DNA of 64,000 nucleotides from JACKOB01 sp024234575 (GTDB lineage Bacteria; Pseudomonadota; Gammaproteobacteria; Pseudomonadales; Oleiphilaceae). The notes under the pieces were generated by a model. The model saw only the letters and a program-made list of their open reading frames with translations. It ran no database searches and was not told the origin of the DNA. A program made the position numbers and the translations under genes. The stretch is taken from assembly GCA_051208035.1 (NCBI GenBank), contig JBPJFZ010000004.1:1-64000 (forward strand), given 5' to 3'. Each line of letters opens with the position of its first letter. The first letter of the stretch is position 1. Below are positions 34,447 to 43,516 of the stretch, in pieces.

Positions 34447-35778
34447 ATGAATCGCTCAGGTTTTTCAGTTAACAAGACGTTCTATTTAGGGCTTTTTGCT
34501 GCCGTTATTTTGGCGGGATGTAACAAAGCTGCTAACGACAGTAGCAGCAAGCCTGCCGAAATTGCCAACAAGGTTCAGGCTACCGCTGCGGTTAGTGGCA
34601 AAGATGTGGTTGCGCATTATGCTGATATCGCTGCGGCTACCTTCGAAGACTCACTTTTGTCGGCTCAGGATTTACAAAAAAGCATCGGTGCTTTGATTGC
34701 AAGCCCGAATGAAGAAAGCTTAAAGACGGCAAAGGATGCCTGGAAAAATGCCAGAGTCTATTACCAGCAAAGCGAAGCATTTCGATTTGGTAACCCTGTT
34801 GTCGATGCATGGGAAGGGCAACTTAATGCCTGGCCTTTAGACGAGGGACTGATTGACTATGTGGATACTCAGTATTACCAGCATGTGATGGGCAATGTGG
34901 GTGCGACAGCGAATATCATCGCCAATCCACAGCTGAATATTGGTGTAGAAGCGAAGGATTTGTCTGTGCTGACACCGCAACTGTTGGCTGATCTGAATGA
35001 GATTGGTGGGTCGGAGGCGAACGTTGCCACGGGCTACCATGCAATAGAGTTTTTGTTGTGGGGTCAGGATTTAAATGGCTCTTCTGCAGGGGCGGGTAAT
35101 CGGCCAGCGACTGATTTTCAAACCGGAGCTGGTTGCACCGGTGGAAATTGTGAGCGCCGCGTGCAGTATTTGCAGGCGTTAACAGCATTACTGGTGAGTG
35201 ATCTTGAATACATGGTTGCCCAGTGGGCACCTGCTGGAGAATACCGACAGCAATTATTGGCCGAGCAGCCCGAGCAAGGCATGCGCCGCATGTTTTTCGG
35301 TATGGGAAGCTTGTCTTTAGGCGAGCTGGCTGGCGAGCGCATGAAAGTAGCTTTGGAAGCGAATTCTGTTGAAGATGAGCATGATTGCTTTAGTGATAAT
35401 ACCCACGCTTCGCATTTTTACGATGCCAAAGGCATCAAGAATGTGTATACAGGAAAGTATCAGCGGCGTGATGGTTCCGTACTTGCAGGTGCATCACTTT
35501 CGGCCTATGTCCAGGCGCGGGATGCCGAAGCTGATGCTGCGTTGATAGCCGCTCTGAATGAGACTGAAGCCGCGCTAGGTGCAATGGTGGCCTCAGCGGA
35601 GTCGGTGGAAAACCCGATGACGTTCGATATGATGATCGCCGAAGGCAATGATAAAGGCCGTGCATTAATTACGGCTGCGATTGCTTCATTGGTGACGCAA
35701 ACAGGCTACATCGAAAAGGCGGCAAATGTTGCGGGTATTGTCGATCTGAATCCAGAAACAGCAGATCATTCTTTCTAA
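34447..35778 (+). CDS. Imelysin-family lipoprotein (M75-like)
   Basis: 443 residues. Lipobox ILAGC around residues 21-25. The M75/imelysin signature GYHAIEFLLWG (G-x-H-x-x-E) lies near the middle, and a second half with MRRMFFGMGSLSLGELAGERM is typical of IrpA/ICMP-like proteins. These are surface or periplasmic metal-binding proteins induced by iron limitation. It heads a cluster of four: imelysin, dihaem oxidoreductase, imelysin and DUF1513, as found in pseudomonads. The GxHxxE residues are intact, so iron binding is likely; protease activity is unproven. Confidence 0.88.
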   Translation: MNRSGFSVNKTFYLGLFAAVILAGCNKAANDSSSKPAEIANKVQATAAVSGKDVVAHYADIAAATFEDSLLSAQDLQKSIGALIASPNEESLKTAKDAWKNARVYYQQSEAFRFGNPVVDAWEGQLNAWPLDEGLIDYVDTQYYQHVMGNVGATANIIANPQLNIGVEAKDLSVLTPQLLADLNEIGGSEANVATGYHAIEFLLWGQDLNGSSAGAGNRPATDFQTGAGCTGGNCERRVQYLQALTALLVSDLEYMVAQWAPAGEYRQQLLAEQPEQGMRRMFFGMGSLSLGELAGERMKVALEANSVEDEHDCFSDNTHASHFYDAKGIKNVYTGKYQRRDGSVLAGASLSAYVQARDAEADAALIAALNETEAALGAMVASAESVENPMTFDMMIAEGNDKGRALITAAIASLVTQTGYIEKAANVAGIVDLNPETADHSF

Positions 35779-35840
35779 AATTGAACCTTCCTTATTCGGG
35801 TATTAAATAAATTAGTCCGCAAGTCAAAGAGAATGAATTT

Positions 35841-37262
35841 ATGAATGTTAGATCGGGAATGGCAAGTTTATTGTTGTTCACAATAGCCTCTGTTTCGCAG
35901 GCGCTAGAGTATGCGTCTCAGGGCCTGGCAGCTCCTGGCGGTGCAACATCTGTACACCAGTTTGATGAAAATGCTTTCTCTTTGCCTTCGGCCAATATGT
36001 CGGTCATGCGCAAGCTGGATTTTAGCGTCGGCAATAGCTTTTTTAGAAACCCATGGGTTGCCGCACCAGCTTCTACAGGTGCCCGAGATGGACTTGGGCC
36101 TCTGTTTAATACCAATACCTGCCAGGGCTGCCATGTTAAAGATGGTCGCGGGCATGCGCCTACTGGCCCCGAAGATAATGCCGTCTCTCTTCTTATCCGG
36201 CTAAGCGTCCCACCTAAAACAGAGCAAGAGCACGCCTTAATCAAGCAATCTGGTGTCATTGAAGAGCCGGTATATGGTGGCCAGCTGCAAGACTTTGCTA
36301 TTCCCTCGGTTGCCGCAGAAGGTCGCATCTCGGTAACCTGGACGGAGACGCCAGTAGCGCTAGCTGGTGGTGAGTCCGCATCGCTGCGCACACCAGTATT
36401 TACCATTGAAGATCTGCAGTATGGCCCACTTGCTGAGGATGTGATGCTATCCCCGCGTGTTGCCCCGCCCATGATCGGCCTGGGGCTGCTGGAAGCGATT
36501 AAGGCTTCAGATATCCTGGCCCATGAAGATGTGCAAGACGCGAATCAGGATGGAATTTCTGGCAAGGCAAATTATGTCTGGGATCAGCAGGCGGGTAGAT
36601 TAACTTTAGGGCGGTTTGGCTGGAAAGCAGGGCAGCCGTCACTCATGCAGCAAAATGCTGGTGCCTTTAATGGTGATTTAGGTATTACCAGTGCTCTTTT
36701 TACAAAAGATCATTGTACTTCGGCACAACAAGATTGTTTAAAAGCCCCAAATGGCAACGATAAAGGGGATGAAGGCGCTGAGGTGAGTGACAAAATTCTG
36801 CGCTTTGTCGAATTTTATAGCCAAAACCTTGCTGTGCCTGTGCGTCGGCAGCCAGCGTCACCCGAAGTTGTGACAGGTGAGAAAGTTTTTCACGCCTCCG
36901 GTTGTGCCAGTTGCCATCAGCCAAACTTTGTTACGCCTGAAATTGCCTTGCAGCCAGAGCAATCAAATCAATCTATCTGGCCCTATACCGACTTGTTACT
37001 GCATGATATGGGGCCTGCCTTGGCGGATAATCGGCCCGAGTTTCTGGCTGATGGGCAAGAATGGCGCACGCCACCGCTATGGGGTATTGGTTTAACAAAA
37101 GAGGTAAGTGGCGTAGTAAATTTATTGCATGACGGACGCGCTCGTAACGTGCTGGAGGCAATATTGTGGCACGGTGGTGAGGCCGAGGCCACTAAACAGA
37201 GAATTATAGCTTTAAGTAAAGAGGATCGGGCTGCCTTAGTGGCCTTTGTTGAGTCCCTATGA
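35841..37262 (+). CDS. Dihaem cytochrome c, DUF1111/thiol-oxidoreductase type
   Basis: 473 residues with a signal peptide (SVSQALE). Two haem motifs: CQGCH about residue 95 and CASCH in the C-terminal third. The family block FFRNPWVAAPASTGARDGLGPLFNTNTCQGCH is characteristic of the dihaem DUF1111 proteins that accompany imelysins. It is probably a periplasmic redox partner for iron mobilisation. Its stop overlaps the ATG of the second imelysin gene, so they are in one operon. Confidence 0.87.
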   Translation: MNVRSGMASLLLFTIASVSQALEYASQGLAAPGGATSVHQFDENAFSLPSANMSVMRKLDFSVGNSFFRNPWVAAPASTGARDGLGPLFNTNTCQGCHVKDGRGHAPTGPEDNAVSLLIRLSVPPKTEQEHALIKQSGVIEEPVYGGQLQDFAIPSVAAEGRISVTWTETPVALAGGESASLRTPVFTIEDLQYGPLAEDVMLSPRVAPPMIGLGLLEAIKASDILAHEDVQDANQDGISGKANYVWDQQAGRLTLGRFGWKAGQPSLMQQNAGAFNGDLGITSALFTKDHCTSAQQDCLKAPNGNDKGDEGAEVSDKILRFVEFYSQNLAVPVRRQPASPEVVTGEKVFHASGCASCHQPNFVTPEIALQPEQSNQSIWPYTDLLLHDMGPALADNRPEFLADGQEWRTPPLWGIGLTKEVSGVVNLLHDGRARNVLEAILWHGGEAEATKQRIIALSKEDRAALVAFVESL

Positions 37263-38419
37263 AAGCACTATTTTTATCTATATTGACAATAATCAGTATT
37301 TTTCATGGCGTGGCTCAGGCGGCTACGTTTGTGTCTGCTGAACAGCAGCTGTTGCAGGTCATGACGGATGAGCTGACGATCCCCGCCTATCGCGATTTGG
37401 CTAATAAGTCGCAAGTCCTGAATGATTCGGTTGTAAAAGCATGTCACCCCTATAAAAACGTCGATATACAGCAGTTGGCAGACTTACAACAGCAATGGCG
37501 ATTTGCCGCCCTGCAATGGAGTGCTACACAAGCCTATAGTGGCGGCCCGGTTGCAGAGCCTTTTCGCTTTTGGAATGTTCAGTTTTGGCCAGATAAAAAG
37601 GATCTGGTGCAGCAGAAGTTTCGGCCTCTGTTACAAAATGCCTCAGAACGCATGTTAACCCCAGAAGAATTGGCGCAAAAAAGCATCGCGCTGCAAGGAT
37701 TGGGGGCTTTAGAGTACCTTTTATTTGATCAACGGTTTATCGGTGTTAATGAACGGAATGAACGCTGGTGCAATTTGCTGATGGCAACAGCGTTTAATTT
37801 GCAACAAGCGTCTACACAGACGTATACAAAATGGCTCGAAGATCGAGCGCTGTGGTTGTATTACGATGAAGAAGATGATCCGCAAACGCAATTTAGTAGT
37901 AAAGTAGGTACGGTTTTTTTAGGTGTTTTGGTCGCGTTGGATGTTACCAAGGGGCGTAAGCTTGGAGAGCCTCTGCGCCTGCAACAGGGCAAGCTGACGG
38001 AGAACCCCGCCAATATTTATTTCTTTGAATATTGGCGCAGCGGCACATCCATACAGAGCATTCGTGCAATGTTGCTCGCTTTGCAGAAGTTATATATCAG
38101 CGAAGGTGGCCTGCGTACATTTCTGTTCGCGAAAGAGCGCCAGCTTAGTGATAACGATGCCCAATCATCGCCGCCCGACGCAGTGGCTTTAGATGCTTCG
38201 ATCAAGAGAGGTTTCGAAAGTGCGTTGTCTTTAAGTAACGCGTTGCTTAAAACCTCTGATGCCTCCGAGGGTACTTTAGTGACGATAGCCAATGGCCCAG
38301 AACGAGATCAGCTATATTCGTTGTATACAAATATACGAGAGCTGCTGTTGTTGTTTAAGTCAGATTACACAACGATTACGGGTATTAAGGTAGGATTTAA
38401 TAGTAATGATGGCGATTAG
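37259..38419 (+). CDS. Second imelysin-family periplasmic protein
   Basis: 386 residues with a cleavable signal (ending near GVAQAA). The imelysin layout is present, but the GxHxxE site is replaced by LGALEYLLFDQ (G-A-L-E), as in the companion imelysins of these clusters, so metal binding may differ from the first copy. It overlaps both neighbours by a few bases. The cluster is a recognised iron-regulated set in pseudomonads and relatives, with an unclear biochemical role. Confidence 0.85.
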   Translation: MKALFLSILTIISIFHGVAQAATFVSAEQQLLQVMTDELTIPAYRDLANKSQVLNDSVVKACHPYKNVDIQQLADLQQQWRFAALQWSATQAYSGGPVAEPFRFWNVQFWPDKKDLVQQKFRPLLQNASERMLTPEELAQKSIALQGLGALEYLLFDQRFIGVNERNERWCNLLMATAFNLQQASTQTYTKWLEDRALWLYYDEEDDPQTQFSSKVGTVFLGVLVALDVTKGRKLGEPLRLQQGKLTENPANIYFFEYWRSGTSIQSIRAMLLALQKLYISEGGLRTFLFAKERQLSDNDAQSSPPDAVALDASIKRGFESALSLSNALLKTSDASEGTLVTIANGPERDQLYSLYTNIRELLLLFKSDYTTITGIKVGFNSNDGD

Positions 38420-39539
38420 TCGACGGCATCTGTTTAAGTTATTCGGGGCGGGGCTCACAGCCTCGCTGTTTCCTGTCGTTAACAGTGCTTTCGCCAGTGT
38501 TGTTGCCCAACCATTTTACCTTTCGGCGTTTTCGGATAACGATGACAACCATTTCATCGGGTTGGTTAACCATACGGGCTCGTTAGTGCGGCAGTGGCCT
38601 GTACCTGCTCGTGGTCATGGTGCGGCAGTATTATCCAGCGGGCGGTGGGTGGCATTCTTTTCCCGCCGGCCGGGGTTGTGGCTAACCGTTGTTGATATCA
38701 GAAATGAGTTTTCTCCCGTAACCTTACAGCCATCTCAGGGGCGTCATTGGTATGGGCATGGTGTTTTTAGTCATGATAGCAACTTGCTTTACACCAGCGA
38801 GAACGATTACGACAACGATGGACGAGGCGTTATCGGTGTCTATGCGGTGAGTACCAGCGGTACCGCCTGTGAAATTGTCAAAGTGAATGAGTTTTCATCT
38901 CACGGAGTTGGCCCGCACGAACTTGCTCTTATGGATGACGGGAAAACCCTGGTGGTTGCCAATGGTGGTATTCAAACTCATCCAGACTATGCGCGAATGA
39001 AACTTAATCTGGATTCAATGCGATCGACTGTCTCATTTATTGATGTAAGCACGGGGAAGTTACTGGCTGAACATGCGGCCCCTAAGCAGCTTCTCAGTTT
39101 GCGACACTTATCTCTTGTAGATGATGGTGTCATCGTTGGCGCCCAGTATCAGGGTAATCCGCAAGACTCCCCCATGCTGGTTTATAAGGCGTCTCAACGT
39201 GCTGGATTAGTGCCGTTTACTGGTCAGCCAGCAGCCGATTTGGCTGCCTGTAATCAATATATTGCAAGTGTTGCAACTTCTCCATCTGGTTCCTATGCGG
39301 TTACTACCGCCCCCCGTGGTAATCGGGTTTCGATTTGGTCGTTAGAAAACAATACCTGGCTGTACGACATGGATGCCTTCGATGTAGGCGGGGCAGCGTT
39401 TTCTGTTGCGGGTGAGAACGTAATGTTGTCGTCGGGGGATGGCTCTATAAAAGTGCTGGATATTAAAACCAGATCAATAAAAGAGTTATCAGTTGCAGCT
39501 GGCTTGCACTGGGATAATCATTTGCAGATTTTTGGTTGA
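38406..39539 (+). CDS. DUF1513 twin-arginine-exported propeller protein
   Basis: 377 residues. The N-terminus MAISRRHLFKLFGAGL is a Tat-type signal (R-R-x-L-F-K), followed by a beta-propeller-like body with GHGAAVLSSGRWVAFFSRRPG, WYGHGVFSHDSNLLYTSEND and GVGPHELALMDDGKTLVVANGG. This is the DUF1513 family linked to imelysin clusters. It overlaps the preceding gene by 14 bases and ends the operon. A strong bidirectional terminator follows at 39571. Function unknown; possibly a periplasmic redox or metal-cofactor protein. Confidence 0.88.
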   Translation: MMAISRRHLFKLFGAGLTASLFPVVNSAFASVVAQPFYLSAFSDNDDNHFIGLVNHTGSLVRQWPVPARGHGAAVLSSGRWVAFFSRRPGLWLTVVDIRNEFSPVTLQPSQGRHWYGHGVFSHDSNLLYTSENDYDNDGRGVIGVYAVSTSGTACEIVKVNEFSSHGVGPHELALMDDGKTLVVANGGIQTHPDYARMKLNLDSMRSTVSFIDVSTGKLLAEHAAPKQLLSLRHLSLVDDGVIVGAQYQGNPQDSPMLVYKASQRAGLVPFTGQPAADLAACNQYIASVATSPSGSYAVTTAPRGNRVSIWSLENNTWLYDMDAFDVGGAAFSVAGENVMLSSGDGSIKVLDIKTRSIKELSVAAGLHWDNHLQIFG

Positions 39540-39570
39540 GTCGACCAGTCGAATACACCAAAACCACTAA

Positions 39571-39608
39571 ATAAAAAGGCCGGGAAATTGCTTTCCCGGC
39601 CTTTTTAT
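39571..39608. terminator. Bidirectional intrinsic terminator
   Basis: A near-perfect 17-bp hairpin built from AAAAAGGCCGGGAAA, loop TTGC and TTTCCCGGCCTTTTT. It lies between the convergent DUF1513 gene and the haemerythrin gene and has A and T runs on both sides, so it can stop transcription from either. Confidence 0.92.
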
Positions 39609-39632
39609 TGCGGAGTTAATCAGAGACCAGTA

Positions 39633-40199
39633 TTACTTGACGCCTTTCTCTCTCAGGAACCCGCTGTACTCTTTGTCAGATCCGTTGATGTGGTTGATCA
39701 GCCAGTCTTTCAGGAAGTTAAGCAAATCTTCAACGGTTTTTTCGCTGTCGTCCTGATACTCTTTAACCATTTTTACAACATGATCTGTCATGTGCTTATG
39801 CTGACGTCGATGCGCCTGAAAATCAGGGTAGCCATTATCTTCCATCAGTTTTTCTTCGCGGGCGAAGTGAAATTTGGTGTATTCGAGAAGCTCATCCAAT
39901 GCCTGCTTGTCAAAATCTTCACCGGTGTAATACAGAGAAGACGTTTGTAAATTATTAATCAGGCTGAGCAGCTTCTTATGATCGTTGTCGATAGACTCGA
40001 TACCCACGCTGTATTCGTCTTTCCAGGTAACGAACTCACTTTCGGTCATCTTTTTAGTGAGCACCGTGATACCAGCAAGTACTACAATGAAAATCCATGG
40101 AAGTGGGTGTGTTAATCCCAACGTAAAGCCAAGCATGATGCCTGTGATCAACGCTAGAAATAATATGGCAAGCGCAAAAGCTTTCAGCTTTTTATTCAT
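39633..40199 (-). CDS. Membrane-anchored bacteriohaemerythrin
   Basis: About 188 residues from ATG 40199, chosen for GGAG 7 bases upstream; the frame runs 13 codons further without a ribosome site. Two helices at about 5-27 and 33-50 anchor a C-terminal haemerythrin domain. The diiron ligands can be read as His in DNDHKKLL, HFAREEKLME (H-x3-E), QAHRRQHKHM and INHINGSDKEY. Such proteins bind O2 or NO. An FNR/Dnr box at 40280 lies upstream with a good -10, so it probably joins the denitrification regulon, perhaps for NO handling at the membrane. Confidence 0.9.
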   Translation of the reverse strand: MNKKLKAFALAILFLALITGIMLGFTLGLTHPLPWIFIVVLAGITVLTKKMTESEFVTWKDEYSVGIESIDNDHKKLLSLINNLQTSSLYYTGEDFDKQALDELLEYTKFHFAREEKLMEDNGYPDFQAHRRQHKHMTDHVVKMVKEYQDDSEKTVEDLLNFLKDWLINHINGSDKEYSGFLREKGVK

Positions 40200-40279
40200 G
40201 TTAATCTCCAATAATACGGCGCAGGTGTACACTAACAATAAGCAATGCTCTTATATTAGTGGCTGGTTTGAAAATGAAA

Positions 40280-40293
40280 TTGGTTTAGATCAA
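40280..40293 (-). promoter_or_regulatory. FNR/Dnr box of the haemerythrin promoter
   Basis: On the minus strand TTGATCTAAACCAA matches the consensus at 9 of 10 positions. TATAAG (40255-40250) is at -10 spacing and the start codon follows about 46 bases after the implied start site. The rest of 40200-40521 has no gene I can support. Confidence 0.8.
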
Positions 40294-40521
40294 TTCCTAT
40301 CGCTTTTTAGTGATCTTATTAACTGCTGTCGACGTAAACCAAGAAAATGCTGAAAAATTGTTCTGTGATGCGCCGAGTTATTTACAAAGGTTCGGTATTT
40401 CTAACAAAAATATCACGGAACATCATGTTTGTTTAACGATTAGACTTAGCCTCTTTCAAGTTGATCCGGGTAACTAAATAATAGAGCTATCGCTTAAGTC
40501 GTTATTGAGGAGTGGGTTCGC

Positions 40522-41670
40522 ATGATTAAATCGTTAAAAGTATTGGCGTGTTCGGTATTGTTATTTACCGGGTGCGCGCAGAGTGGCTCACATGCCGAGG
40601 CTGGTAAGGAAAGTGTTAACTCGGGGGATGTATCTGCTGCTGTTGCCACTTTCGCTGGGGGCTGTTTTTGGTGCACCGAATCAGATTTTGAGAAAGTTCC
40701 CGGTGTGATAGATGCCGTTTCTGGCTACATGGGGGGGCATGTTGATAATCCAACATACAAACAGGTATCGGCAGGAAAGTCCGGCCATATAGAAGCGGTG
40801 GAAGTACATTATGATCCGGCCTTGGTTAGTTATGAGACCTTGTTAGAAGCCTACTGGCGCGATATTGACCCCACGGATAATGGTGGTCAGTTTGTAGACA
40901 GGGGTTATCAGTACCGGCCATTTATTTTTTATCACGACGAGCAGCAGAAGTCGTTGGCGATGGCTTCTTACGAAAAGTTGGCGTCATCCGGGCGTTACGA
41001 TAAGCCTTTGGCGGTAGAAATAGTTCCCGTTAGCAAGTTTTGGAAAGCGGAAGACTATCATCAGGATTATCACCAGCGAAATCCGATTCGTTATAAATAC
41101 TATCGCAGCAATTCAGGGCGTGACCAATTTTTGCAAAAGATATGGGGAAATGATCTTGCTGTTGAAACTTACTATAAAAAACCGGCTCTCAAAGGAGAAG
41201 CAACGATGACAACATTAAAAGCGTACAGCAAACCCTCAGATGATGTGCTGAAAGAAACCCTGACACCGCTGCAGTATAAGGTGACGCAACACGAAGGTAC
41301 CGAGCGACCATTTGACAATGAATATAACAATGAGAAACGTGCAGGCATTTTTGTAGATATCGTTAGCGGTGAGCCACTGTTTTCGTCTGTCGAAAAATTT
41401 GATTCGGGCACCGGTTGGCCCAGTTTCTATCAGCCACTTGAGGCCGGTTATATCGTTGAGAAAAAGGACTTACGATTGATATTTCCTCGGGTGGAAGTGC
41501 GCAGTAAATTCGGTGAGTCACACCTGGGTCATGTATTTAAAGATGGCCCGGCGCCAACAGGTTTGAGGTATTGCATCAATTCAGCGGCATTAAGATTTAT
41601 ACCGCTGGAGAAAATGGAAGAGGAAGGTTACGGCGAATATGTCGCCCACGTCAGTGCGGGGAAAAAGTAA
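40522..41670 (+). CDS. msrAB: Bifunctional peptide methionine sulfoxide reductase MsrA-MsrB lipoprotein
   Basis: 382 residues. Lipobox LFTGC (Cys 18) anchors it to the envelope. The MsrA domain begins at about residue 41 with GGCFWC (catalytic Cys 48). The MsrB domain (about 230-375) has the GTGWPSF block and RYCINSAALRF with the catalytic Cys. The CxxC zinc pairs of many MsrBs are absent. It repairs both epimers of oxidised methionine in exported proteins. AGG-type ribosome site before the start. Monocistronic. A single-domain order A then B is as in PilB-like enzymes, without the thioredoxin domain. Confidence 0.93.
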   Translation: MIKSLKVLACSVLLFTGCAQSGSHAEAGKESVNSGDVSAAVATFAGGCFWCTESDFEKVPGVIDAVSGYMGGHVDNPTYKQVSAGKSGHIEAVEVHYDPALVSYETLLEAYWRDIDPTDNGGQFVDRGYQYRPFIFYHDEQQKSLAMASYEKLASSGRYDKPLAVEIVPVSKFWKAEDYHQDYHQRNPIRYKYYRSNSGRDQFLQKIWGNDLAVETYYKKPALKGEATMTTLKAYSKPSDDVLKETLTPLQYKVTQHEGTERPFDNEYNNEKRAGIFVDIVSGEPLFSSVEKFDSGTGWPSFYQPLEAGYIVEKKDLRLIFPRVEVRSKFGESHLGHVFKDGPAPTGLRYCINSAALRFIPLEKMEEEGYGEYVAHVSAGKK

Positions 41671-41744
41671 ACAACTAAATCACGTGTTGCCTGCTAACAG
41701 CCACCGGAGCAAGGGTGGCTGATTAGCGGCATAGTTTAGCTGCC

Positions 41745-42494
41745 TTAGCTTTGTTCTTTCATCAAAGTTTCCAAGAGCGCATCAAAGTCCATGTTCATCT
41801 GTGCTTCATAATCAACGTCGGATTTATTCTTGCCAGCATCTTGTGGCTTGAGAAGATAGACAATCCCCCCCGCGATTTGTAGCGTGCTATCCATATCCAG
41901 CAGGTCAGGGTGCAGCCAATCATTGAGTTTACTTTTGACCGCCTTGGGTACTTTGGTTAAACCAAATTTCATCGCCTGTGTAAATAGCGGTGATTTCTCT
42001 TTCGCCCCAGCTTCATTGGCAGTGAGACGGTAGCCGTGCTCCCAAATCATATGTCGGCAAAGCCGTTTCATGACGGGTAAGTCTGCTCGGGTAATGATGA
42101 CGGCGCCATTCGCAGCCAGCATTTTATCCAAATAATAGAATGCCACCATCGCTTGCTCAAAATTGGTCGCCGGTTGCAAGAGCGCCAGATCGATTCTTTG
42201 CTGTTGAAAGTAGAAGTCTGGTAATACCTTATCTGCCGGGATATTCACCATCTCTATCGGATAGTCGGTGTTAATTTTTGCGCAATATTTAAGCAAGCCT
42301 GCGGCAGGTTTCTCGCTGGCAGCGTAAGAGGGAATTAGGGTAAGCAGCGCGTCTTCGATCAAATTGACGCCTTCACAAAGCGTTTCGGTCAAGTTGATAT
42401 CTTCGCCTCCAATATGAATGACGTTGCGAGGTTGCAGTTTATCGACGAGATCAAGAATAAATTGGCTTTGTTCGTTGGCAGAATTAGCAGGCAT
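41745..42494 (-). CDS. Putative SAM-dependent methyltransferase-like protein
   Basis: 249 residues. The N-terminus (ILDLVDKLQPRNVIHIGGEDINLTE) resembles the first beta strand and glycine loop of a class I methyltransferase, but the usual G-x-G-x-G is not intact (IGGEDIN), and RIDLALLQPATN could be strand 4. C-terminal part is charged, ending DYEAQMNMDFDALLETLMKEQ. Catalytic activity cannot be claimed. It is divergent from an enoyl-CoA hydratase gene. Other folds are possible. Confidence 0.5.
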   Translation of the reverse strand: MPANSANEQSQFILDLVDKLQPRNVIHIGGEDINLTETLCEGVNLIEDALLTLIPSYAASEKPAAGLLKYCAKINTDYPIEMVNIPADKVLPDFYFQQQRIDLALLQPATNFEQAMVAFYYLDKMLAANGAVIITRADLPVMKRLCRHMIWEHGYRLTANEAGAKEKSPLFTQAMKFGLTKVPKAVKSKLNDWLHPDLLDMDSTLQIAGGIVYLLKPQDAGKNKSDVDYEAQMNMDFDALLETLMKEQS

Positions 42495-42707
42495 GGAGTG
42501 TTATTTCTCACTTTCTCATTGTAGAGGTTTTAAACAGGCTACCTTAAAGAAGAGAAGGGAGAGCGGCAAGTCATTTCTATGGGGGCTGTTGAATAATTGT
42601 GTTGAAGTTTAGGCGACATCTACAGAAAAGGTTTACCGGATTAGTGCTATTCTTGTTTCCTGACAGTTAAAGTTTTTTAGGTCGCAAAAAATCAGGAGAC
42701 CGAGTTT

Positions 42708-43451
42708 ATGTTCGAGGATGTCACGCTCAGAGAAGAGGGTCAGGTTTCAATTGTAGAAATCAATCGACCGACCAAGTTAAATGCCATTCGTATTCAAACC
42801 TATCGAGATATTATCGCTGCATTGAAGGCTGCGGATGCTAGTACAGATACCAGCGTTATCATTATCACCGGGGCGGGTGGAAAATTTACCGCCGGGAATG
42901 ATTTGGCCGATTTGATTGGTGAGCAATCGAAGCAAGTGATGGGGTGTGTGCAAGATATTTTCGATACACTTAATCACCTCGAAAAGCCGCTTATTGCGGC
43001 AGTTGAAGGGGTGGCTGTAGGAATTGGTACCACGCTTTTATTGCATTGTGATTTGGCTGTGGCCGGTGCGGGAACGAAATTTCGTTTGCCCTTTGCAAAC
43101 CTTGGTGTGTGTCCGGAAGGCGCATCAAGTGCATTGTTACCTCCGGCAATAGGCAGCAAGCAAGCAAATGAATTACTGCTTACCGGCCGATTTTTTTCGG
43201 CAGACGAGGCGGCTATCTGGGGATTGATAAATCGCGTGGTTGATAAGGGGCAGGCATTGGCCGGGGCAATGGAGTATGCGCAAGCCATGTTACAACAACC
43301 CAAGCTATCGTTGATGGCAACGAAAGACATTATTCGTCAGCACCGGGGTGTTGATGTTGGTGCAGTGGTTAAAAACGAGCTGAATACGTTTGTTGCCTTG
43401 TTGGAAGATGACGAAACGCAAATGCGCATATCCGCGATGTTAGATCGATAA
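42708..43451 (+). CDS. Enoyl-CoA hydratase/isomerase family protein
   Basis: 247 residues, a standard crotonase length. The oxyanion-hole segments ITGAGGKFTAGNDLADL and AVEGVAVGIGTTLLLHCDLAVAG are clear, and the acid of the hydratase glutamate pair is present in CPEGASSALL. The second glutamate position is less certain, so it may be an isomerase rather than a hydratase. AGGAG is about 10 bases before the ATG. Possibly fatty acid degradation. Confidence 0.9.
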   Translation: MFEDVTLREEGQVSIVEINRPTKLNAIRIQTYRDIIAALKAADASTDTSVIIITGAGGKFTAGNDLADLIGEQSKQVMGCVQDIFDTLNHLEKPLIAAVEGVAVGIGTTLLLHCDLAVAGAGTKFRLPFANLGVCPEGASSALLPPAIGSKQANELLLTGRFFSADEAAIWGLINRVVDKGQALAGAMEYAQAMLQQPKLSLMATKDIIRQHRGVDVGAVVKNELNTFVALLEDDETQMRISAMLDR

Positions 43452-43516
43452 AGTTATTCGCCAGATAAGCCTTGGCACAAGGATGTGCGGCGGTGCTGAG
43501 TAATATCGGTCTGCTA

